Shown: positions 1 through 6,037 of the stretch, piece after piece
Layout: each line of letters opens with the position of its first letter
Numbering within the stretch: the stretch's first letter is position 1
NCBI GenBank assembly: GCA_015233285.1
Contig: JADFYA010000038.1
Span: 1-15,361, forward strand
Source of the DNA: Deltaproteobacteria bacterium
GTDB lineage: Bacteria > Desulfobacterota > JADFXK01
DNA: 15,361 bases
Direction of reading: 5' to 3'
The notes under the pieces: model-generated
The model's input: only the letters and a program-made list of their open reading frames with translations
Told to the model about the DNA's origin: nothing
Database searches by the model: none
Position numbers and translations under genes: made by a program

Positions 1-783
1 GGTCTTTTTCCCGATTGGGCCTGGTGTTGGCCGGTAAACAGGAGGATTATCTATAACCGGGCCTCGGTCAATGCCGCGGGTAAGCCGTTGGCTCCCAACA
101 AGAATATCCTGGAATGGAAAGACGGCAAGTGGGTGGGCGATGTTCCGGATGGCCCCTGGCCGCCGCTGGACCAAAAAGATAAAGGAAGACTGCCGTTCAT
201 CATGAAGACCGACGGGGTGGCGGCCATTTTCGGCCCCGGCCTGGTTGACGGGCCTTTCCCCGAGCACTACGAGCCATTGGAATGCCCGGTGGAAAAGAAC
301 GAGATGTCCGCCCAGCGGATTAACCCGGTGGCTCCCATCTACGGCACAGCCGCGGACACCTATACCACCTGTGATCCGCGTTATCCATTTGTTTGCAGTA
401 CCTACCGGGTCACGGAACATTGGCAGACCGGGGTCATGACCAGATGGCAGCCCTGGCTGTTGGAAACTCAACCGCAAATGTTCGTGGAAATGAGTGAGGA
501 ACTGGCCAAACTCCTGGAAATTAAAAATGGCGACCCGTGCATCGTGTCTTCACCCCGTGGTCAGGTGGAGGCGGCGGCTATCGTGACTAAGCGCCTGAGA
601 CCATTTATAATCCAGGGGACGACTATCCATCAGGTGGGGATACCCTGGTGTTACGGTTGGGTCCATCCCAAGAACGGCGGCGATTCGGCCAATTTGTTGA
701 CCCCCTCCACGGGTGATCCCAATACCCGGATCCCGGAGAGCAAGGCCTTTATGGTCAATGTGGTCAAGAAAGGGGGGAAATAA
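1..783 (+). CDS. fdhA: Formate dehydrogenase catalytic (alpha) subunit, C-terminal part
   Basis: The frame is open from base 1, so this is the last 260 residues of a much longer protein (the family is about 1000 residues). The catalytic subunit oxidises formate to CO2 at a Mo- or W-bis(pyranopterin guanine dinucleotide) site. Near the visible start the segment WPVNRRIIYNRAS is typical of FdnG/FdhA proteins. Visible residues from about 130 to 255 form the molydopterin dinucleotide-binding domain, with the family-typical stretch GTTIHQVGIPWCYGW and the ending motif around SANLLTPSTGDPN. The residue that would tell selenocysteine from cysteine lies upstream, outside the window. The stop is followed after 3 bases by fdhB, so the two are cotranscribed. 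The iron-sulfur subunit next to it points to the soluble periplasmic FdhAB enzyme of sulfate reducers rather than membrane FdnGHI. The family call is secure; metal and exact physiological role are inferred. Confidence 0.94.
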   Translation, partial: GLFPDWAWCWPVNRRIIYNRASVNAAGKPLAPNKNILEWKDGKWVGDVPDGPWPPLDQKDKGRLPFIMKTDGVAAIFGPGLVDGPFPEHYEPLECPVEKNEMSAQRINPVAPIYGTAADTYTTCDPRYPFVCSTYRVTEHWQTGVMTRWQPWLLETQPQMFVEMSEELAKLLEIKNGDPCIVSSPRGQVEAAAIVTKRLRPFIIQGTTIHQVGIPWCYGWVHPKNGGDSANLLTPSTGDPNTRIPESKAFMVNVVKKGGK

Positions 784-786
784 GCC

Positions 787-1443
787 ATGGATGGAAAGAG
801 CTTCTTGATCGACACCACCAAGTGCACCGCCTGCCGCGGTTGTCAGATCGCATGCAAGGAATGGAATAAACTGCCCGCCGGCGAGACCAAACAAACGGGC
901 ACATTCCAAAACCCTCCGGATCTGAACGCCTCCACCTACCGGTTGGTTCGTTTCCAGGAATATCCGTCGGAAAAGAACTATATGGTCTGGTATTTTTTCA
1001 CCGAGGCCTGCCGGCACTGCATGTCGCCCCCGTGCAAGACCGAGGCGGATAAGTATGTGAAGGACTGTATTACCGTAGACAAAAACGGCGGCGTCCAGTT
1101 TAATGAGAAAACAAAAGAGTTAGGCGCCAATGCCGAAAAAGTCAAAGCTGGATGCCCCTATAACATCCCGCGCTTAAATGAGGCGACCAAGGCCCTGGTC
1201 AAATGTCACATGTGCTACATGCGGGTAGATGCCGGGCTGCTGCCGGCCTGCGTCAAATCGTGCCCGACGGGGGCCTTGAACTTTGGTGAACGGAATGACA
1301 TCCTGAAGCTGGCTCAAACCCGGCTGGCCGAGGCCAAAAAGAAATTCGGGGACAAGGCCGAACTCATCAACCCCGATGAGGTCCGGGCCATCTTCCTGGT
1401 CGCGGATACCCCGGCTAAGTATTGCGAATTCGCCACATACTAA
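787..1443 (+). CDS. fdhB: Formate dehydrogenase iron-sulfur (beta) subunit
   Basis: This 218-residue protein passes electrons from the formate site of FdhA through three [4Fe-4S] clusters, probably to a periplasmic cytochrome c3. Twelve candidate ligands are visible: C13, C16, C19 and C23 in CTACRGCQIAC; C75, C78 and C83 in CRHCMSPPC; C123 in CPYNIP; C140 and C143 in KCHMC; and C155 and C159 in PACVKSCPTGA. The second motif does not continue as the usual CxxxCP; instead about 40 residues separate C83 from C123. This matches my memory of Desulfovibrio FdhB and differs from FdnH. There is no C-terminal membrane helix and no cytochrome b subunit gene follows, so the enzyme is probably the soluble periplasmic FdhAB. 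A purine-rich AGGGGGG at 771-777 gives a well-placed ribosome site for the ATG. A strong terminator follows. Confidence 0.95.
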   Translation: MDGKSFLIDTTKCTACRGCQIACKEWNKLPAGETKQTGTFQNPPDLNASTYRLVRFQEYPSEKNYMVWYFFTEACRHCMSPPCKTEADKYVKDCITVDKNGGVQFNEKTKELGANAEKVKAGCPYNIPRLNEATKALVKCHMCYMRVDAGLLPACVKSCPTGALNFGERNDILKLAQTRLAEAKKKFGDKAELINPDEVRAIFLVADTPAKYCEFATY

Positions 1444-1460
1444 TTCATGATTTATCACCA

Positions 1461-1490
1461 GGGAGTCCTTCGGGGCTCCCTTCTTGATTT
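1461..1490 (+). terminator. Rho-independent terminator after fdhAB
   Basis: Bases 1461-1480 form an 8-bp stem (one G-T pair) closed by a TTCG tetraloop on a C-G pair, the very stable cUUCGg type. A T-rich stretch follows (ttcttgattt). It starts 17 bases after the fdhB stop, so it should end the fdhAB transcript and separates it from the downstream permease and fdhE genes. Confidence 0.8.
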
Positions 1491-1796
1491 ACCGGTGCAA
1501 GTATGATAAGTGAAGATGAATAGATCGATTAGCTTGATCTAACATACGAACGATAGAATCCTCCGAGAGTCCGTATGGAGAAGTATCTCGAAAATAGTTA
1601 ATACATCGACTGGATGCATCCTGTGGTCAGAGACAAGGCGGTCGAACTGTCTGATGGCTGTACTGCGGTTGAAACCAGGGACGTCCGGTCTTCACTGGAT
1701 GGCCTGTTCAGGATGCCTGGATGAAAAACCTGGAATGTCGACGAGGTCAAAGCTGCGTATCCGCACATCCTGATATCTTGTTTTCGCTAAAATAAA
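1491..1796. other. Long gap between fdhB terminator and permease gene
   Basis: About 300 bases without an intact gene. It contains a small perfect inverted repeat (TAGATC ... GATCTA, about 1521-1541) and a possible gene remnant at 1575-1790, described separately. I found no clear sigma-70 promoter for the permease, although one is expected here because a terminator closes the previous operon. Confidence 0.5.
1575..1790 (+). pseudogene. Possible remnant of a transglutaminase-like protein gene
   Basis: Read from ATG 1575 in one frame, this stretch gives 71 codons with two in-frame stops (TAA at 1599 and TGA at 1722) before a final TAA at 1788. The peptide between them contains YIDWMHPVVRDKAVELSDGC. 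From memory this resembles the N-terminus of small bacterial transglutaminase-domain proteins, which begin with a short MExYL segment followed by IDW/FDHPAVxxxAxEL. The catalytic Cys-His-Asp part is absent. A purine-rich stretch lies upstream of the ATG. The reading is an inference from pattern memory alone and could be chance; what is directly visible is only that the frame is broken. Confidence 0.3.
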
Positions 1797-1808
1797 GTGA
1801 GGAAAAAA

Positions 1809-2831
1809 ATGACCGAGACCACCCAGCCAAAACTGAACGCCTATGAGATTTCCGCCTGGATCATCTCGGCCGCGGCCCTGCTGCTCGTATTCAGATTACA
1901 TCTGCTGTCGGCCCTGCTGTCCGGTCTGTTGGTGTATGAGCTGGTTCATATTACCGCCCCCTTGCTCCGCCTCAGCCGGCTGAGCCACAACCGGGCCAAG
2001 CTGATTGTCGTGGGGTTGCTGGCCGCACTTATCGTGACCTTGTTCGTCCTGTTGATTTGGGGGATGGCTCTCTTTTTTAGGAGTGAGACTAACAGCATAT
2101 CAGCTTTATTCAAAAAAATGGCCGAGATCATTGAAGGAGCGCGTGACAGATTGCCCGACTGGTTGGCCGTATATCTGCCGGAGGGCGCTGAAAAGCTCAG
2201 GGAGGGAATAGTCCATTGGTTGCGGGGACACGCCAGGGGTTTACAAGAGGCGGGCAAGGAAGCCGGAATGGTCATGGTGCATATCCTCATCGGCATGATC
2301 TTGGGGGCGATCATTTCTTTCCGGGAGGCCGTCCCGACACAAGAATATCGTCCGTTGGCCGGAGCGTTGGCTCGTCGGGCCAGGCTCCTTAGTGACGCTT
2401 TTCGGGCCATCGTGTTCGCTCAGGTGCGCATTTCGGCGCTCAATACTATTTTTGCCTGGCTTTATCTGGGAGTAGCGCTGCCATTGTTCGGGGTTCACTT
2501 GCCGTTAGTCAAAACCATGGTGGCCATAACCTTCCTGGCCGGTTTGCTGCCGGTCATAGGCAATCTTATCTCCAATGCCATCATCGTCGTGATCAGCTTG
2601 AGTTATTCATTGTCCGTTTCCGGCGCTTCGTTCCTTTTTCTCGTGGTGGTCCATAAGCTTGAATATTTCTTGAACGCCCACATTGTCGGGAGTCGGATTC
2701 ATGCCCGAACATGGGAATTGCTTCTGGCCATACTGATCATGGATGCCGCCTTCGGGATGGCCGGAGTGATTGCAGCCCCGGTCTATTATGCTTACATAAA
2801 AAGTGAGTTGACCGAAAAGGGATTTGTCTAG
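1809..2831 (+). CDS. AI-2E family transporter (PerM/YdiK-like permease)
   Basis: A 340-residue inner-membrane protein of the AI-2E transporter family (PF01594). Visible features are a hydrophobic pair of helices at about residues 12-40, another near 55-75, a polar amphipathic stretch at about 85-150 between helices, and a C-terminal block of tightly packed helices at about 190-330 that includes the segment AGLLPVIGNLIS, typical of the family. Family members export autoinducer-2 or unrelated small molecules or ions; nothing here fixes a substrate. The frame also opens with a GTG at 1797, but GTGAGG at 1797-1802 makes a better ribosome site for the ATG at 1809, so I chose the latter. It stands between the fdhAB terminator and fdhE; a link to formate or redox metabolism is only suggested by position. 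Confidence 0.88.
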   Translation: MTETTQPKLNAYEISAWIISAAALLLVFRLHLLSALLSGLLVYELVHITAPLLRLSRLSHNRAKLIVVGLLAALIVTLFVLLIWGMALFFRSETNSISALFKKMAEIIEGARDRLPDWLAVYLPEGAEKLREGIVHWLRGHARGLQEAGKEAGMVMVHILIGMILGAIISFREAVPTQEYRPLAGALARRARLLSDAFRAIVFAQVRISALNTIFAWLYLGVALPLFGVHLPLVKTMVAITFLAGLLPVIGNLISNAIIVVISLSYSLSVSGASFLFLVVVHKLEYFLNAHIVGSRIHARTWELLLAILIMDAAFGMAGVIAAPVYYAYIKSELTEKGFV

Positions 2832-2944
2832 CGGTAAGAATAGATTCCGGACATACTGATCCGATTTATCGGGGGCAGGAAAAAACATATTGTTTATGCG
2901 GGAAATTTTTTGAACCGGATTTAAGAAATATGGAGCTACGCCCC

Positions 2945-3796
2945 ATGCCGTCTACTGAACTCGATGCCCTATCTTCAAAGGTCGAGGCCGTCAAGGCCCG
3001 CTGGCCGATCTATAACGAAATTGCCGACTGGCTGGTGTCACTTATAACCGACACCATTCATGCCCAGGACAGGTTGCTCCTTCCCGAAATTAAGTTGGAT
3101 CTGGATCAGGTCAATCAGAACCTGGCCAAAGGAGTGTCCGTGTACCAGCCGGAAGATCTACCGGTGGACTTAGACAGCGTTTTGGGCATGTGCGCCAGGT
3201 TGGCCGAGAAGGTGGCTGCCCGGCAGGGACAAGGCGCGGCCCGCTTGACTGAATTGTTGAATGGTTCGGCTGAGCCTATCTCGGAGTTGATTAAGGCCCT
3301 GGTTCGATCGGATCATGACCGGCTCACGGCTACGGCCGAGCACTGCCGGGCCTCTCAGGATGCCTTGAAGCTGATGCTTAAGCTGGCCCTCAGGCCGTCC
3401 CTGCGGAGGTTGTCTGAGGCGGTTGTCGCCCAGGTCGATCTGAGCCAGTGGCGCTATGGACATTGTCCCGTATGCGGATCAGCTCCACTGGTGGCCGAAC
3501 TGGCGGTGGAGACGGGAGCCAGACGGCTTCACTGCGGATTATGCGAGACTGCCTGGGCCTACCCCCGGTTGCGTTGCCCCTTTTGCGAAAATGAAGACAC
3601 AGATCAACTTAGCTACACCTGCACCAAGGAAGACAGGGGCTTACGCCTGGATACTTGTGCTCGTTGCGGGCAATCTCTGAAATGTGTGGACCTGCGGCAC
3701 GCGCCCGGACCGGTCATTCCGTTGCTGGATGATTTGATCACCACCCATTTGGTTTATACCCTGGCCGGGATGGAGGTGGCCCAAAACCAATGCTGA
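2945..3796 (+). CDS. fdhE: Formate dehydrogenase accessory protein FdhE
   Basis: A cytoplasmic protein needed to produce active, exported formate dehydrogenase. The family binds iron in a rubredoxin-like way through four CxxC pairs and interacts with the catalytic subunit. All four pairs are visible. Counted from the upstream ATG at 2930 they are C179/C182 (CPVC), C202/C205 (CGLC), C216/C219 (CPFC) and C243/C246 (CARC). The N-terminal half is helical and acidic, as usual. I chose the ATG at 2945 because GGAG at 2932-2935 sits at a good distance; the ATG at 2930 has only a weak site and would add five residues. The length of about 283 fits the family. The stop overlaps the next gene by 7 bases, so translation is probably coupled to the thioredoxin-like protein. 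The presence of fdhA and fdhB just upstream supports the function. Confidence 0.93.
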   Translation: MPSTELDALSSKVEAVKARWPIYNEIADWLVSLITDTIHAQDRLLLPEIKLDLDQVNQNLAKGVSVYQPEDLPVDLDSVLGMCARLAEKVAARQGQGAARLTELLNGSAEPISELIKALVRSDHDRLTATAEHCRASQDALKLMLKLALRPSLRRLSEAVVAQVDLSQWRYGHCPVCGSAPLVAELAVETGARRLHCGLCETAWAYPRLRCPFCENEDTDQLSYTCTKEDRGLRLDTCARCGQSLKCVDLRHAPGPVIPLLDDLITTHLVYTLAGMEVAQNQC

Positions 3797-4356
3797 AACC
3801 AACCATCTTATTCATTCTATTATTGATGATCCCGACAGTCCCGGCCTGGTCTGACGTTACCGCGCTGGCAAAAGGCGCCGCTTTTCCGGAACTGACCTTG
3901 CCCCAACCCAAGTCTGAGACAGCCGCGGCTTACCTGGGCATTGATCACGCGGCTAAAACTTTTCCCCTGGCCGGCATCAAGGCCAAGGTCTTGATTATCG
4001 AAGCCTTCAGTATGTATTGTCCCTATTGCCAAAAAGAGGCGCCGCTGGTAAACAAACTCTATGAGCTGTTTCAGGGTTTGGATTTGGCTGAGAAGGTGAA
4101 AATCATCGGACTGGGCGTGGGCAATTCCGACTATGAGATTCAAGTTTTCAGAGAAAAATATGCCATCGCCTTTCCCTTGTTCCCGGACAAAAGCTTTGCC
4201 ATACATAAGTTGCTGGGCGAGGTCCGGACCCCGTATTTTTGGGTTCTCCGGTTGGACGGGCAAGGCGGAAGCCGGGTCGTTTATTCAAAGTTGGGCGGGA
4301 TCACTGATGTGGCCGGTTTTTTGAAACTTATTCGACAGGAATTGGGTCTTAAATAG
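3790..4356 (+). CDS. Exported thioredoxin-fold protein (TlpA-like) with CPYC site
   Basis: 188 residues. The N-terminus (LKPTILFILLLMIPTVPAW) is a clear Sec signal peptide, placing the mature protein in the periplasm, possibly still anchored. A thioredoxin-like fold follows, with an active site CPYC at C77-C80 after the strand KVLIIEAFSMY, and a probable cis-proline at TP147-148. The fold suggests thiol-disulfide exchange; CPYC is a glutaredoxin-like active-site sequence and does not by itself say whether the protein reduces or oxidises. The gene starts inside the end of fdhE and is followed closely by the peroxiredoxin gene. The likeliest partners are therefore the neighbouring peroxiredoxin, as its reductant, or the cysteine-rich formate dehydrogenase. 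A membrane electron donor of the CcdA/DsbD type is not encoded in the window. The specific partner is inference. Confidence 0.82.
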   Translation: MLKPTILFILLLMIPTVPAWSDVTALAKGAAFPELTLPQPKSETAAAYLGIDHAAKTFPLAGIKAKVLIIEAFSMYCPYCQKEAPLVNKLYELFQGLDLAEKVKIIGLGVGNSDYEIQVFREKYAIAFPLFPDKSFAIHKLLGEVRTPYFWVLRLDGQGGSRVVYSKLGGITDVAGFLKLIRQELGLK

Positions 4357-4365
4357 GAGGTGGTG

Positions 4366-4974
4366 ATGAATGGATTCGGCCGGATTCGGTCTATCGCCGC
4401 GGTAATCTGCAACCTGATCATTTGCCTGGTAGTCATCTCCTCGGCCCAGGGTCAGGACTTGCGGGACGGGATATATGAAGTGGGGAAGTTGAAACCAATG
4501 GATAGCCGGCTAAAAGTCAAAGTGGGCGATGTCGCCCCAGACTTCACCTTACCCGCTGTTGCCGGTGACAAGATCTACTTAAGCCGATTCAGGGGCCGGA
4601 ACGTGGTGTTGTCCTTTGTCCCGGCCGCCTGGACACCGGTTTGTTCCGATCAGTGGCCCGGCTACAACATCGCTAAGGACCTCTTCGATAAACACCAGGC
4701 CGTCCTGCTGGGCATTACCGTGGACAACATTCCGACACTCTATGCCTGGACCAAGGCCATGGGCCGGTTATGGTTCCCGGTGTTATCCGATTTTTGGCCC
4801 CACGGGGCCGTGGCCGATAAGTACGGCGTACTGCGATTAGACGGTATGACCGAGCGGGCCTTGTTCGTGATCGACAAAAAGGGCGTTATCCGGTACATCG
4901 ACGTACACGACATCAACGTCCGACCCGATCTGGGCGTCCTGGCCGAGGAAATGGATAAACTCCCCCATGACTAA
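4366..4974 (+). CDS. Exported peroxiredoxin (AhpC/TSA-like), single cysteine in mature form
   Basis: About 202 residues from the ATG at 4366. This start follows AGGAGG (4355-4360) at 5 bases; two in-frame GTG codons (4360, 4363) lie on or against that site and are less likely. The N-terminus has basic residues, then a hydrophobic stretch (IAAVICNLIICLVVISSA) ending in AQG, so export is expected. The peroxiredoxin signature PxxxTxxC is present as PAAWTPVC, giving peroxidatic Cys93 with Thr90. A conserved-type Arg (about 164) lies in TERALFVIDKKG. No other cysteine remains after the signal peptide, so there is no resolving cysteine: a 1-Cys mechanism that needs an external thiol donor, for which the CPYC protein next door is the obvious candidate. 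Reduction of H2O2 or organic peroxides in the periplasm is the expected activity; the substrate is unknown. Confidence 0.85.
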   Translation: MNGFGRIRSIAAVICNLIICLVVISSAQGQDLRDGIYEVGKLKPMDSRLKVKVGDVAPDFTLPAVAGDKIYLSRFRGRNVVLSFVPAAWTPVCSDQWPGYNIAKDLFDKHQAVLLGITVDNIPTLYAWTKAMGRLWFPVLSDFWPHGAVADKYGVLRLDGMTERALFVIDKKGVIRYIDVHDINVRPDLGVLAEEMDKLPHD

Positions 4975-5146
4975 CTCCGAAGACATCCAATTGCCTTGGG
5001 GACAGGATACGTTGGATTGTCGAAAGGCAGCATCACCTATGCCCACCGTAGAGATTCGGGTCATGGGCGCTGAAGCGGTTAAAAACCGTGCCGACGTCTA
5101 TACCTTTGCTTTTTCCTTTCTCCCGAATACGGCACAGATGGTGTAA
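4967..5146 (+). pseudogene. Severed start of an unidentified gene
   Basis: An ATG at 4967 overlaps the last 8 bases of the peroxiredoxin gene, the usual form of translational coupling, and opens 59 codons ending at TAA 5144. The first 44 or so residues look like real protein (IQLPWGQDTLDC..., then MPTVEIRVMGAEAVKNRADVY). From about 5098 onwards the frame runs antisense through the end of the opposing gene, and its last residues are probably meaningless. I read this as the 5' end of a former fourth gene of the fdhE-redoxin operon, cut at about base 5097. I could not identify the family; the start has a faint likeness to the N-terminus of LarA/DUF2088 proteins, which I do not rely on. It could also be a genuine small protein. 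Confidence 0.35.
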
Positions 5147-6012
5147 AAGAGTTTTTCTTTCAATTCTTCCGGCTTTTCCCAGATGATATGAGGAAGCATT
5201 TGAGTGTCGAAATGTATTGTTTCTCCTTTTTTTGCACAGAAAATAACCGGCCTGTTTATTGCCATTGCATAGCCTGCCTCGAAATAAACGTTTGGTTTTT
5301 CCCCAGTGACTTCAGCGACTACAAACTTTGAGTTCTTGATCTCTGCAATCATTTTGGCATCGATCCGTTCAATATGGGGTTCTTTATCTATCCGATAGGA
5401 TTTGTATCCTGCTTCTTCGATGGCTGGCTTTATGCCGTGCTCATAGGCGGCGTTCATCTTGCCATCGAACCACATAGCCACAAAGACTTGAACGATGTCA
5501 GGGTAGATACCGTGGTGATAGATATATTCCCATCCTTTGTCGCTGATCTTAAGACGTCGAGTGTTTCCCCGCGAGTCACCTGATAATGCAATAAGATCCT
5601 GTTCATTTAACTTATTGAGGTGGATTTCAAATTCTTCTGGGTTTAAAGCCCAGGCCAGAGGAAAGTCAATATTCAGATCAATGGCGACTTGGGCGCCACG
5701 AAAAGGGGTTCTCCTCTTAATCGTCTCCATTAGTAGAAGCTGTTTTTCATCGTTATTATAACTGGGTAATGAATCCAAGATAGTATAAATGTTTTTCATT
5801 TCAATTAGCCGTGTCGGGCGGCAACGTTCTTTCTCACCTCTGATCCAGGCTGAAAGCTTCGGACCGTCTCCCCTTCTTTTGGCCTCTTTCAGGGCAAACT
5901 TTTCGATGTAGAAATCGCCGCATCGCATGCAGATTACTTCAAATGCGCCGCCTGTATCTTTTAAGGAAATCTTTGCCTCAGGCCAATCACATAATGGGCA
6001 TTTACCGTTCAT
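5098..6012 (-). CDS. Zinc-ribbon / winged-helix / nucleoside deoxyribosyltransferase-TIR-like protein
   Basis: 304 residues in three parts. Residues 5-31 hold a zinc ribbon (C5-x2-C8 and C28-x2-C31). Residues about 85-165 look like a winged helix, with a hydrophobic-acidic helix and ending RRLKISDKGWEYI. Residues about 173-290 resemble the nucleoside 2-deoxyribosyltransferase/TIR-like fold: strand VFVAMWFD, then AIEEAGYKSYRID, FVVAEVTGEKPNVYFEAGYA and PVIF. Glu245 in NVYFEAGYA sits where this superfamily keeps its catalytic glutamate. Such domains cleave N-glycosidic bonds of nucleosides or NAD+, and relatives act as phage-defence effectors. Activity here is inferred. An AAGGA 8 bases before the ATG supports the start. 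Two 60-base rows counted by hand (5221 and 5281) gave about 43% and 38% GC, against 53-60% in single rows of lpxC and mltA, which suggests transfer. It lies 25 bases after mltA on the same strand. Confidence 0.8.
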   Translation of the reverse strand: MNGKCPLCDWPEAKISLKDTGGAFEVICMRCGDFYIEKFALKEAKRRGDGPKLSAWIRGEKERCRPTRLIEMKNIYTILDSLPSYNNDEKQLLLMETIKRRTPFRGAQVAIDLNIDFPLAWALNPEEFEIHLNKLNEQDLIALSGDSRGNTRRLKISDKGWEYIYHHGIYPDIVQVFVAMWFDGKMNAAYEHGIKPAIEEAGYKSYRIDKEPHIERIDAKMIAEIKNSKFVVAEVTGEKPNVYFEAGYAMAINRPVIFCAKKGETIHFDTQMLPHIIWEKPEELKEKLFYTICAVFGRKEKAKV

Positions 6013-6037
6013 ATCTCTTGTCCTTCTGTATCCTCGT

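Noticed and set aside
550..1017. 155-codon open frame on the - strand
   Set aside because: Entirely antisense to the well-supported fdhA and fdhB genes; no family features.
1722..1724. TGA in the broken frame as a selenocysteine codon
   Set aside because: A second, TAA stop interrupts the same frame upstream and no stem-loop is evident right after the TGA.
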